From Eledone cirrhosa (taxonomy: Eukaryota > Mollusca > Cephalopoda > Octopoda > Eledonidae): a DNA stretch of 64,000 nt. The stretch covers positions 190,475,640 to 190,539,639 of the forward strand of contig OZ024743.1 in NCBI GenBank assembly GCA_964016885.1, written 5' to 3'. Of this stretch, positions 11,280-23,930 are shown one piece after another (position 1 is the first letter of the stretch; each line of letters opens with the position of its first letter). Both the position numbers and the translations under genes were made by a program. The notes beneath the pieces are model-generated. The model was not told where the DNA came from, did not search any database, and was given only the letters and a program-made list of their open reading frames with translations.

Positions 11280-11800
11280 AGGGGAGGAGGGAGGTTATAG
11301 AATAGGTAAATCGAATGAGAGTAGGAGAGAATAAAAGATAATAGAAATAAATAAAAAAATATATAAAATTAGATAGTGAGAAATGAATTTAAAAAATCAC
11401 AATGCTATCTTACAATAACAGGTTAATAATTTGAGAATAGAAAAAACTTGTAGAAAATGAGTAGTACAAGAACTGATACAGAATTAAAGGAGTTTAACAC
11501 GTCTGCTATAAGTAATTAGTAAAACGTATTCGACCAATTCTATCTTAAAATTACAGGGGTGGGGGAATTGATGCTACAGAGGCCCGATGGGCTGCGTCGG
11601 TGTAGGCGAAGGGGAAAAGCAGACGAGGAAGAAAATAGGGGGTGGAAGGAAGTGATAGGATGAGACAGGGGGAAGAAGAAGACAAAGAGGAAAAGAAAAG
11701 AAAAGAGATACATCTACCTAAGTAAGCTGGGGTTTCCCCTAACTTAATCGGTAAGTAGGGGGGTATCAGCCCTTGTCTACCCACCCGGGTCGTTATGGGG
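11280..11800 (-). mobile_element. 3' untranslated region of the inverted-repeat PLE
   Basis: Purine-rich on the plus strand, without a convincing ORF, lying between the GIY-YIG coding end and the left terminal repeat. Confidence 0.5.
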
Positions 11801-13540
11801 TTTGGGGGCGAGGTAAGTCCTACACAATCTGTGTTTGCATGCGGTTACCAGTTCCTCTTTCTTGTTTAGGAGCTGGTCCTACGAAAACAGCATTTGTAAT
11901 GTTTCCACCGAGCATAAGTTACACGGACGGCGTCCTCCGATGTGGCCCGAAAGTGTAGTGGCATGTCACCGGACGGGGTTTCGGAAAGTATGTCGGTGTT
12001 GGTAGAGCCGGGTCTTGAAGTCACACGCGGTTAATCCTATATAAGCTTTGTGTCCGTCCTCACGTTGCACTGGTAGATCACGTTACGTTCTCGGCATTTG
12101 TTATTGAGGGGGCACGTAGATCTATCAGGGCAGTTACACCTCCTGGTCGGCTCTTCACTGATGTCTAAGTTAGTTCTTCCATAGGGGTTGAGTTTTTGTT
12201 GTTGTTTGAGGAGACGATGTTTTGTGCGAAGTTAGGTGTGGTGCTGTAGGAGAGTTTGGTGGTGTTTTTGTTGATTATGTTGTGGTAGCGGTGTTGTAGT
12301 GGGAAGTGTTTTTCGAGGAGTCTAAAGAAGATTTTCCCGATAGGTGTTGCCACCTCGTCATAATGGGGAGGATTGAACCACGTTACGTTGCGTGAACGGC
12401 GGTGTCGCCTGCTAGATCCGCTAAGGGAAGCTGGAGAAAAGGATATTTCCTCCCGGAAGCCACTTCGCTTGAGGGCCTGGTTGTAATGAGGCGCGTGTTC
12501 GTCGAATATCTGCTTATTAGCGGACAAACGAGATATGCGGATGGAGATGTTTTTAACCAGGTTATTGGTGATGTTTCTAGGATTGTTAGAGCGGCGGTGG
12601 ATGTAGTGCAGGTTGTCGTTTGGTTTCTTGTATGGGTAGTACAGATCATTTTCGAGGTTAAGGGTAACATCCAGGAAATTGACTCGGGTTAGGGACGTTT
12701 GTAGGCTGATTTTAAATCCCCAGTCCCGGAAGAAGTTGATTAGGTGTTTACGGACCCGGTCTGTACTACAGGGGTTGTACCCTTTGTCCCGGTACAATCC
12801 ACCGCCGAATGCAGGAAACATTTCGGTGAGTTTAAATAGTAGGAATAATCCTATAAGATCTGTGACCTCGGCCGAATCCGTCGCGCCCATACTGACGTCG
12901 AAGTGGGAGTCGGGAACTCTCTTTATCCACTTAGAGTTGTCGAAAGGTAGGACTGTCTTCCTGGCGTGGAGAATGATATTTCTTTCCTGCTCAGTGATGG
13001 GTGTGAGTATTTCGGCAAAGTCCAAGGCGGCCGTAAGGAGCGGTAAGGTGTATAGTAACTCTCTATGTCAAACTGGAAGAATTTTGTGTCTCGTTTGTCC
13101 TCCATATTCCTGAACCATGAGATTATTTCCTGGTGCTGACCCATAGGCTAAGTCTCACGTTTTGCTTAACTTTTGGTATAACTCGGTCTAGGATCTTTTT
13201 ACTGATTCTTGCTATGTCCGACTTCGTTGGGTTTATAAGCATAATGGATGGTTTGCGGTCGAAGTCGGATTTGTGGTCCTTCAGTGTGAAGTAGGGAGTT
13301 CGTGGGTCTAGGGGTTCAGTGCGGTCGGCGACCCCGAGGCTGGAGGTAATTTGTTGTCCATCTCGATTTATGTCCTCGATAATTGAATAGTTAGCCTTTT
13401 TATAGGTGGAGTTTAGGCTGCTCCTGATCAGTGTGTGGTATCTGTCAGGGTTGACGAAGTAGAGGTTTCCTGTTTTGTCCGAGTGCACCATGATGTCGTT
13501 GGTGTTTTCATACTCTGTTTTTTGCTACGGGGTTGTTGTA
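11801..13540 (-). pseudogene. Penelope-like element protein: RT plus GIY-YIG, frameshifted, motif C mutated
   Basis: Minus-strand order: 13491-13123 has YFTLKDHKSDF and INPTKSDIARISKKIL, typical PLE fingers; 13144-12923 has palm motif A FFQFDIESYY; 13025-12165 continues the palm and thumb (FKLTEMFPAFGGGLYRDKGY, then VNFLDVTLNL, then YPYKKPNDN). The active-site box expected as YRDD reads YRDK at 12783-12794, so the second Asp is Lys. Below 12165 other frames give CNCPDRSTCPL, then CRERNVIYQCNV and FKTRLYQHRHTF, the Cys cluster and GIY-YIG nuclease end. There are at least three frameshifts or stops. The element lies between inverted terminal repeats. Dead copy; RT/GIY-YIG order and motifs make the family secure. 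Confidence 0.88.
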
Positions 13541-13575
13541 GGAATCTGTTGTGTCTGGGTTTGAATTATACCTTA

Positions 13576-13960
13576 TCATACCTTATCCTCAGAATCTGCT
13601 GTATACATATCTCTTTCAACGTTTGACCGCTTCACTCACTCCCTATTGTTCTACAGGAAAGTTCAGCCACACCTACCTCCCACCAAATGCCATGATAGAC
13701 CTATTTGTGTTTACAACAAATTTTAACCAATCCTCTTGACAACTACAATCTTCCCATATAAGGAAGTACCCCCTTGAAAAGTTCGGCTATTAATTCACCA
13801 GGTTAAAAATTCTAATTTAGTCATAAAAATAGCCGTCGAAACAGCTTGAGCTCTACCGTCGGGGTCATACTTTTTCCTATTTCCCACTCTACTACCCTAA
13901 GTATTGAGTACTCTGTGCCTTATGGTCCATCTGGTTCCTTACCACAATTCCTTTGTTACA
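13576..13960 (-). repeat. Right inverted terminal repeat of the PLE with outer flank
   Basis: 13576-13878 is the inverted partner of 10993-11279. The outer extension (13879-13960) has CTACTACCCTAAGTATTGAG, ATGGTCCATCTGGTTCC and ends in a TA tract. That extension is present in the 9862 palindrome and, shortened, at 42661-42765, but not at the left end of this element. Confidence 0.85.
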
Positions 13961-13962
13961 TA

Positions 13963-14229
<267 letters not shown>

Positions 14230-14232
14230 GTA

Positions 14233-16818
14233 ACAACTTCCCCGCTTCAAGGGGACAGCAAGGTAATTTCCAATTTCTCAACTCTCACTTCCACAATACA
14301 CAACAAACCCACACCACACGATACAACCAACAACGTAGGCCACCTATAACACCACAATCCTACATGGCACATAGAAACACACATCCATACTCGCAATACA
14401 GGAACACCCCATTCAATCTACAACCTCGAACCCCAACCACATTTTACAACAACAAGGAATATAAAAAACACAGGAGACCACTTAACATCAGCAGACAACC
14501 TCTCTACCCCAACCATTTTTTAGACACAGCACACAGATACAGGCAAACAAAATAACACAAGAAAGGGAGGAGAAACCGAGAGTAATAAAAATTATCAATC
14601 TAGCTAGTGCAGAACCAACACCCAACCTTATCAACCAATGGTCTTAAATTCACACCGACCCCACTACGTCCTAACTACTATGAAATGAAGGACGACATCA
14701 CAGACTTCTGTAGAAAGTTACGACTCAGTGAAGAACTATTCACCCAGTACAATGAATATAAATCATTAGCCAGAAATAGAAGCAACTACACCCCATCAAA
14801 AGGTAGAAATAAAATCCTGGACGAATTCTGTGAACACATCACAAACTTCCCTTACCAACACTTGCACAGACAAAAACAGAAGCCAAACCTCAACAAGAAA
14901 GAATGGGAAGAATTAAATAGATTAAAAACCGACAGAACCATTACAATTAAAGAGGCTGATAAAGGGAGTACAGTAGTCCTAATTGAGACAGAATTCTATA
15001 TCAACTTAGCGCTCACCACTTTGGAAAACGAAACATACTACGAAAAGGCTGAACACTACAATCAACAGAAAATTATGAGAAACCTAAAAACTCTGATCAC
15101 CCAATACAAAGAAGGACTCACTAACAAGGAATTCAGCTTCATCACAGACTTCACAAGTAAATCAAACCTTTTCTACGGTATCCCTAAAGTATATAAAAGC
15201 GAATTAATAAGTAAGGCATGCAAGGAAGCCACAGACATAGTCCTCAATGTCCCCTCATCCAATGATCTCAAATTAAGACCTATAATAGCAGGCCCCGCTT
15301 GCGAAACCCACCGCCTTAGCAACTTCATTGATACCCTTCTCAAGCCTTTTCTCAAACACATCAAAAGCTATATAAGGGACGACCAAGATATGCCCAATCA
15401 CCTCCCTAATATGCCCCTTTCTGAACAAATCCTACTAGTGACGTTCGATGCAGTCAACCGATACTCCAACATCCCCCACAACCTAGGAATAGAAGCTATC
15501 CAATTCTGGCTGGATAATTACCACACTGAACTCCCACAACGCATCAAAAAAGAATTCGTCCATAGAGGTACTCAAATTTATCTTGGAGAACAATTACTTC
15601 GTTTTCAATAACAAATCCTACAGGCAGAAATCTGGGACCGCTATGGGAACGAAAACAGACCCCACTTATGTCATGGGATACCTGGAAATGGGATACCTGG
15701 AAATCACCCTCTACACTAAACAGATTTTTAAACACTCTCCACTTACACATAGAAAAGAACTGAAAGCGATATCTAGATGACTGCTTCATCCTTTGGCACG
15801 AAAACATCGAGAAACTTAAAGAATTTCACACCCTTATAAATGGGCTCAACACGAATATTAACTTTACGATGGAATACAGCCATCAACAACTCCCCTTCCT
15901 CGATATCCTCATTAAGATTCATAACAAAAAAATAGAAACAGACATATACTACAAGCCCACAGACTCCAAGCAATATCTTCCTTTCAACTCTTGCCACCCT
16001 AGACATGTTAAAATGAATATTCCCTACAACTTAGCCAAGAGAATATGTACTATAGTCTCCAATAAAAACACCTGTTACTTACGGCTACAAGAACTAAAGG
16101 ATACACTCATAGACAGGGACTACCCTGCATTTGGAATCCAACGTGCCTTAAAACTCAGTACCCAGGACCTTAGACACGCTAAAGTAAATCAACCGAAACT
16201 AAAAGCTCTTCCATACATATCGACACACAACCCCCTCAACAATGAGGCCTTTGACACCATCCTCCAGAACACCGCTGTGTTAAAAAAGGACCATAGAATG
16301 AACCAAATTCTTCGAACACACGATATCATAAAGAGCAAAAGACAATCTAAGTCAATGAAAAACATCCTAACACATGCCAAAGTACTGCCAACCACAACAA
16401 CTAAACCCACAGTAAAAGAATGCGATAGACCCAACTGTGGCATATGCATCAACCTAATAGAGGGTTCGGAATTATATTTCAAAGAAGTACAACGTTTTAT
16501 AGTAAAACACAATTTCACATGCGCATCAGAAAATCTAATATATGTATTAACTTGCTCAGGTTGTCGAGAACAATACATAGGCCAGACCAAAAACAGCCTC
16601 CGCCAACGCATGACTGTCCATAGATCCTAAATTAAAATACGGGAATACAGGAAAATACCACTGAGTGAACACATTGTACCTGTACCGCCCAAAATCATCC
16701 CAACTTTAGAATCTTTCCCCTCTACAAATTTAAAGATAATGCCCCCCACACCCAGCGCATCAGCAAGGAATCTCACTTTATTAACAAATACGGACCCCGT
16801 CTAAACACTTCTGCCTAA
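14233..16818 (+). pseudogene. Second Penelope-like element: RT with YLDD, GIY-YIG, several frameshifts
   Basis: An Asn/Gln/Pro-rich leader is open to 14555. The PLE start motif (VIKIINLASAEPTPNL, then GLKFTPTPL) spans two frames at ~14570-14660. Frame 14607-15611 has EADKGSTVVLI, a fingers region (FYGIPKVYK, LRPIIAGP) and motif A as VTFDAVNRYSNIPH (~15440). A frameshift near 15583 leads to KSGTAMGTKTDPTYVMGYLE. A tandem duplication of 15 bases repeats MGYLE. A further shift restores an intact YLDD box at 15770-15781. Frame 15869-16630 runs through FLDILIKIHNKKIETDIYYK to a Cys cluster (CDRPNCGIC) and GIY-YIG (YVLTCSGCREQYIGQTKNSL). After another shift near 16680 the terminal PLE motif FRIFPLYK, then KESHFINKYGPRLN, ends at TAA 16816-16818. 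Catalytic Asp residues survive; the reading frame does not. Confidence 0.9.
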
Positions 16819-16829
16819 GACGAACCCAC

Positions 16830-17536
16830 AACACACACACGTCGACATAATACCTACATCAGCATACATCCTACATACATCTCTATCCACATATAAACAC
16901 AATGACATACGTAAACACACATGTTCTATGGTGCAACACAAATATACACACATTTGTATATCTTTTGATGTCTATAGATATAAACGTGCCGAGACACATA
17001 CATACATATACGCACCCATGCATTGCACACATATTGGCACATACATATTTGTACACAAGTATTCCAATACGGCGGGGCCTAATGGATTCCCGTTGCAGTA
17101 CGAACAATCTGGACACACTCACACGCACCTTGGTGTTATGACAATACTATATATCATTTCACACCTTTTATTATTAATGTTTTTGATGTTCTCTTGAGAG
17201 AATCGTTTTTGCTGAAAATATCGAATAATGTACACCATTTTTCCAGTATCACAAAAATACTGGTCCACCCACACACACACACACATATATATACACACAC
17301 ACATACACTAACATACAAATAGACATATACACACACACACACACACACACTTCTCCGTATAAGACAAGAGCTGAAATATTTCGTTCAACATGTTAAAATA
17401 TACATGAGAAAAATACATTCAACCACATACACACATATATATAAATAATTACTTATATATAAAATATACATATACACACACATACGCACATGTATACGTA
17501 CATACACACGCACATATATACACACACACAAACACA

Positions 17537-17585
<49 letters not shown>
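16830..17585. repeat. CA/TA-rich region with microsatellites
   Basis: Mixed CA and TA arrays, the longest being CA at ~17325-17350 and TA at 17540-17583. 17040-17240 is more complex, unrecognised sequence. No supported gene. Confidence 0.75.
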
Positions 17586-17588
<3 letters not shown>

Positions 17589-17699
17589 GGAAGGGGTATT
17601 CAATTAGTTGTAAATCCGACAAGTATAAACAAATTATTAGTGTTTATAACTGATTTAGAGCACTCAACAAGTTCGTGGAGTAAATATTCAATGATATTT

Positions 17700-17903
17700 A
17701 ATATCTTTGTATATATATCTCCGGGATATTCGTCTCGCCCGCCACTTTGGTGGCCCTGGAAATTCCGCACGCCATCTCACAGTCTGTGGCCTACTCCAAT
17801 GCCACAGAACACCCGCCAATCGCCTTAGAGTCGAACAAAGAACTATCTTCATCTTACAGACCCTCAATCCCCCCGGCCTGAACTCCCCACCCTTATTCCT
17901 TTA
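17700..17903 (+). pseudogene. C-terminal fragment of a third PLE protein
   Basis: The frame ending at 17904 reads DIRLARHFGGPGNSARHLTV, then NRLRVEQRTIFILQTLNPPG. An Arg/Glu-type helix followed by ILQTLNPPGLN matches the extreme C-terminus after the GIY-YIG domain in many PLE proteins. Everything 5' of it is missing. It is followed by a 1.4-kb 3' region with its own 3' end motif. Confidence 0.65.
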
Positions 17904-19375
17904 GCCTTCGACCGCCCCCCTCCCCCACACTTATCCCCCACTAACACCACTAACACACCCCTCCTTTTCACCGCCCACCCCACAACTAACAATACTATCA
18001 CCTCCACTCCACCCCTCATCCGACCACCCTTCCCCAATTAACATATAAACATCCCTCCCTTCTTCTCCTCCTCCCCCTCCTTATCACACGCACACACCCA
18101 CCGGCACACATATATACACACGCACCCACTTACACCACCCACCCCAGACGCAACTAACATCACCAACACCCCCCAACTCCACGCACACGTACCCACACAC
18201 CCTCGTACACCTCCACCACTAACCCCCACTCACACCTGCATTCAACCCTTCCCCACCTCCCGTATACTAACACCCACTAACACCCCCTTCATCAAACTAC
18301 ACACACACCAGTACACCACACTCCCTCCATAGAACTACACACACCCTTCTCTCCCCGCTCCACCCACACCCTCGCTCCACACTCAGTCATCCCACTAACA
18401 CCTCTACTAATACACACACACACCCTCCAACTTTCACACCTACCCATCCTCGCCCTTGTACCATTCCACCGACTGCTGCTATGTCCACTGACCACCTCCC
18501 AGCACAAACAGACACACAGCACTCCCACCGCTTGACCACTTCCTGTTGCGCGCGCACCCCACATCTCTCCTCTTCCGACCATCTCTTCATGGAATACTCG
18601 TATGTGGAACTTGACCACCACAGAATCCACTAAACATCATAGGATTTTACCAACATTTCAACCATCCTCTTACGGAATCACCTATATAACTCACCCACAC
18701 ACACACCCCAAACATTTTTTCTCCCACACGCCACCTACACCCACAACACGCTTAAACCCCACACACACACGTGTTTTCCACCACATATTTACACCCTCAG
18801 CCTCCTGATTCCCCACCCCCCACCCCTCTATCCACACACGCACAGACACTCCGACCTACAACCCCCCCACACACACACCACTTCCTAAACATGCAACCCC
18901 GTTCTTCCCCCAACCCTTACTTTCACATACACACGCACATACACACACGTACACCTACACACACACACTACCTTCAGCCCTCCCCGCTCGGACACCCCGT
19001 CTCCCTCTCCCTACTCCACCCGCCAAAACCCCTACACACCCCAGACCCTTCCACCACCTGTTTTACCCCTTTTTAATTTCAGTTTATTTTGATCATGCTT
19101 TTATATTTAATTTTATTTCATTCCTTGTATTTTGATCATGCTTTATTTTTACTTTTATTTTTATTTTTAATTTCATTCGCACCGTTTCCTTTCGCTATAT
19201 ATCTCTCCACCACTCCCCTACACACCCTTTGAAATCTGTTCCCACACACTTCTCACCTGAGGAAGGGCTTATGCCCGAAACGTCATTCCCCACCACCACC
19301 CCACTCTCCAGAGCGTGAAATTAATAAACATTCGTTGTACTGCCTCTCTGTTTTGTTCCTGATCAAATTTTTCCA
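17904..19375 (+). mobile_element. Long, extremely G-poor 3' region of the PLE fragment
   Basis: From ~17860 to ~19080 the plus strand is almost all C, A and T, with CCCAC/ACAC runs and very few G. From 19080 it turns T-rich (TTTTATTTTGATCATG, twice), then gives CACCTGAGGAAGGGCTTATG, and ends AATTAATAAACATTCGTTG before (TA)n at 19373. Open frames here in both strands are composition artefacts. The position, polyA-like signal and hammerhead-like motif fit a PLE 3' UTR. Confidence 0.6.
19257..19284 (+). ncRNA. Hammerhead-like ribozyme core, PLE minimal type (candidate)
   Basis: CTGAGGA (CUGANGA box), then a stem GGGC-TTAT-GCCC, then GAAACGTC. The sequence after GAA is the palindrome ACGT followed by C, matching the small PLE-associated hammerhead variants reported to cleave as dimers through a palindromic stem III. 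One extra A precedes the stem. Structure and activity are not shown by sequence alone. Confidence 0.5.
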
Positions 19376-19629
19376 TTATATATATATACATACACATACA
19401 TATACACATACATATATACATATATATATATATACATACATATATACACACACACACACACATACATAAGGTTGCATCACCACATATATATATAAAACAC
19501 ACACACACGCACACACATATATATATATATATATATCTACATACATACACAAACACATATACATAAACATACATATACACGCACAAAAATTACACACTCA
19601 CATAAATACATATATATATATACATACAC

Positions 19630-19662
<33 letters not shown>

Positions 19663-19705
19663 GACATACATACATATACATACATACACACATAAATATA
19701 TATCT
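19373..19705. repeat. TA/CA compound microsatellite cluster
   Basis: Alternating (TA)n, (CATA)n and (CA)n with short unique islands (e.g. AAGGTTGCATCACC near 19470). No gene. Confidence 0.92.
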
Positions 19706-19906
19706 ATATATAAAAAGGGGGGGGGGTGTAATGTAAAGGGTAAGGTAGAAAGTAGGGGGAATATAAGTCAACAGAAATATAAATAACAGGAAAAAAAATA
19801 TAAATATAAGAGGAGATGAGGGAGAAAAAGAATATATGGGTAAAGAATGTGAATTCAGAGAGTAATAATAATCGTAGTGGATGTAAGGCGTAATGAGTAA
19901 AGAAGT

Positions 19907-20422
19907 TCAAGGTGGTTGAGTCATCGTAGGAATGTCAATCCAGATCCAAAGTAGGTGTGATTTCATCTGAGGACAACATCTGAAGATCTCGGTCTTGGGG
20001 TTAAGGCAAGTGGAAGTGGCTTTCAAATTTTGGAGAATTCTAAATTTGTCCGTGGTGCACAAAAACAATTCTTTGTGCCCCTTTGGTATTCTCTTGATTG
20101 GTCTAAATAGACCAATCGATAGTGTACGGGATAGTTTGTCTTTGAATTCCCACACTTTATTTGCAAGAGCCGTTGCTGTTCTTTTAACCGGGTGTTTTAA
20201 AAAAGCGACATGTGCATAAAACCTGGTTTTGAACCTGTCCTGAGTCATGCCAACATATCGTTCACTCCTGGCTGGCTGGTTGTTAATCAACGGTGTCAAT
20301 TTCGTCTCATATACAACGGATTTAGTATTACATTTGCCCTGTAATGGACATTCTTCCGGCTCCCTGCAACTGCATCCTGGATTTACTCTCGTACGATGAG
20401 AGTTGGTAATTTTAGTCTTCAT
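19907..20422 (-). pseudogene. PLE GIY-YIG endonuclease fragment (left arm of an inverted pair)
   Basis: Open for 171 codons on the minus strand. It has a Cys cluster (CSCREPEECPLQGKC), then VVYETKL and ERYVGMTQDRFKTRFYAH, which is the GIY-YIG core with YVG in place of YIG and the conserved Arg in FKTR. KVWEFKDKLSRTL and PIKRIPKGHKELF follow. The usual RT half is absent, so this is the C-terminal end of a PLE, apparently of the same broad type as the other copies. It is followed by ~200 bp of AT-rich 3' sequence (19720-19906). Confidence 0.8.
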
Positions 20423-20444
20423 TGATTGACAGCAAGAGTAAATC

Positions 20445-20817
20445 GTACGAGAGTAATCGTAAGAGAGTAAATCCAGGATGCAGTTTCAGGAAGCCGGAAG
20501 AATGCCCATTACAGGGCAAATGTAATACTAAATCCGTTGTATATGAGGCCAAATTGACAACGTTGACCAGCCAGCCAAGAGTCAACGATATGTTGGCATG
20601 ACTCAGGACAGGTTCAAAACCAGGTTGTATGCACATGTCGCTTCTTTTAAATACCGGGATAAAAGAACAGCAGCGGTTCTCGCAAATAAAGTGTGGGAAT
20701 TCAAACACAAACTATCCCGTACACTATCGATTGGTCTATTTAGACCATTCTATAGAATACCAAAGGGGCACAAAGAATTGTTCTTTGTGCACCACGGACA
20801 AATTTAGAATACTCCTA
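20445..20817 (+). pseudogene. Inverted second copy of the PLE GIY-YIG fragment
   Basis: Reverse-complement match to 20031-20400 with scattered substitutions and small indels. The frame at 20598-20807 reads MTQDRFKTRLYAHVASFKYR, then AVLANKVWEFKHKL. The upstream Cys-cluster part is in another frame, so this copy decayed separately from its open partner. Confidence 0.8.
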
Positions 20818-20885
20818 AAATGTGTGTATATGTTTGTAGTGATATATATGTGTGTGTATATTTCTATGTATGTGTACGTGCTGTA

Positions 20886-21920
<1,035 letters not shown>

Positions 21921-21925
21921 AATAA

Positions 21926-22478
21926 GCTCTGTAACCTACATAGAGCACTCTTTTTTCCTGGACATTTCCGATGGAATTACTTCATATATATAAGAGAGTA
22001 TTGAAGTTTGCTTGAAGCATTGTGGAATAAAAAGGTAAATTTCTTTAAGTCGTTTGGAAGCCTCGACAATGCAGATGGGTAAATCTCCGGGTAACAAGAT
22101 CCGGTGGTGGAGAGAGAGATGTAAGTGGGTGTACGTTGGGATGCGTGGCGTGTAGAAGAATGTAGGAAAGAGCGTAAAGGATAAACATTAAAATATAAAT
22201 ATAAATATAAATATAAATATAATAACACGAGATAGATTTACCTTGGGAGAGATTTAATTGTTCCTATATATTTCGGATTCACATCCATCAACTGGGGTTA
22301 TTTTCCGGGTGGGTAAAGGTTCTCTGTCGGAAAGATGCGAAACGTGTCCTCCACGGTTCGTTGTTTAGAATATCTGAGGTTTTCAGCAGAGCGCGCGTGC
22401 GCGTGAAATGGGGTCGGTCAAGCAGAGTTCGGCGGCCGAAATAGTTCTTTCATAGTTCTTTAATATATATATATATAT
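21926..22478. other. Non-coding spacer with (AAATAT)n and GC-richer segment
   Basis: A short (AAATAT)n array lies at ~22190-22222. 22255-22440 is GC-richer than its surroundings, with no ORF supported and a (TA)n before the LINE at 22464-22479. Nothing else recognised. Confidence 0.45.
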
Positions 22479-22479
22479 A

Positions 22480-23840
22480 TTGAACTCCGACCAACATGGG
22501 TTCCGTAATGGAAGGGACTGCCTAACGCAGCTCCTGCATCACTTTGACGATGTTTTGAGAGCCTTGGGAGAGGGCGCCAACACTGATGTCATCTACCTTG
22601 ATTTCAGCAAGTCCTTTAACAGGGCTGATCATAAGATTCTACTGAAAAAACAATTCAATGTTTGTGTCCCTGGAAGGTTACTACAGTGGTTCAAATGTTT
22701 ACTGACAGACAGAACCCAGCATGTTGTAGTCGAAGGAGTAAAATCAAGCCCTGCCAAAGTCAGCAGTGGCGTCCCACAAGGCACTGTGTTGGGCCCACTT
22801 CTTTTCATCATCTACATTAATGACATTACTGAAATCATCAAGCACAGCAACATAAGAATCTTCGTAAATGATTCCAAGCTCCAAAGGATCATCAATGAGG
22901 TGGGTAACGGGACTTGCCTTCAGTCAGACCTACTGGCTGTTATCCAATGGGCAGAAAAGAATAATATGCTGTTGAATGAGGATAAGTTTGAATTAATCCA
23001 CTTTGGAAAAAAGGATGCCCTGAAACTACCATACTCTCTTCCTTCGGGTGAAATTCTAGTGGTATCCAATAACATCAGAGACCTGGGAGTAATTGTGGAC
23101 AACAATATAAGCTGGGTCACTCATATAAACAGCAAAGTTGATATGGCCCGCAGAATGTGTTCCTGGATTCTCAAAACTTTCCAGTCGAGAGATATCCACA
23201 CTGTTATGCTTCTCTTCTCCACTCTTGCCCGACCCCACCTTGAATACTGTTGTCCACTGTGGTCTCCCCGCACGAAACAAAGTATCATGAAATTTGAAGC
23301 ACCCCAAAGGTCAATTACAAAAAAAGATAGATGGCATGACAGACCTTGACTTTTGGAGTCGATCAGAAAAGCTCAACCATTATTCTCTCCAACGTCACTG
23401 TGAGCGCTACATTATCTGCATGATGTGGAAAATATTCCATCAGCTTTGCCCAAATGATGTTGGCATCACCTTTAATGTACACACAAGGCTTGGGTCCCGT
23501 GCTATCCTCCCACGACAAAAATCTCACTCGCATCTCATAATAACAATACGGCACAATTATTTCACCTCAATTGGCCCTGCTCTCTTTAACATTAGACCAA
23601 AACACATCAAATCAGAAACAGACCCCATCAACTTCAAGAAGACTTTGGATAAATTCCTTCAAGAAATACCGGATAAGCCTCCTATACCCGTCTATGCCTC
23701 CGTAAACAATAACTCTCTGCTCGAGTGGGCCATGGTGCCCAGACACTAATTTGTAAGACTTCGCCAGGTGGTGCTATTAAGTTAGACATGGCCGGGGCCA
23801 ATACTGGCCGAAAGCTATCAAAGTTATATCTATATATATA
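22480..23840 (+). pseudogene. 5'-truncated Jockey/CR1-type LINE with mutated RT active site
   Basis: The frame opens in the RT fingers (QHGFRNGRDCLTQL). Motif A is IYLDFSKSFNRADH, motif B SSGVPQGTVLGPLLFI. Motif C, expected FADD, reads FVND at ~22861-22872, so a catalytic Asp is replaced by Asn. EKNNMLLNEDKFELIHFGKK and PHLEYCCPLWSP follow. A one-base-type shift in the A-rich tract near 23318-23330 moves the C-terminus to 23294-23749 (MTDLDFWSRSEKLNHYSLQ, FKKTLDKFLQEIPD). The 3' UTR includes GGGGCCAATACTGGCCGAAAGC and ends in (TA)n at 23833. No endonuclease remains. Motifs secure the Jockey/CR1-like class, not the exact clade. Confidence 0.88.
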
Positions 23841-23930
23841 TATATATATATATATAGAAGTATATATACGAACATACATATATGTATATAGACATACCGT
23901 AGTATGTATATACATACATACATGCACACG

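Noticed and set aside
12402..13113. Plus-strand frames of 96 and 144 codons over the PLE
   Set aside because: Shadows of the minus-strand PLE reverse transcriptase, which has recognisable motifs.
18038..19076. Open frames of 60-110 codons in the C-rich region
   Set aside because: G-poor composition removes stop codons by chance; residues are Pro/Thr/His or Val/Gly/Cys runs with no domain.
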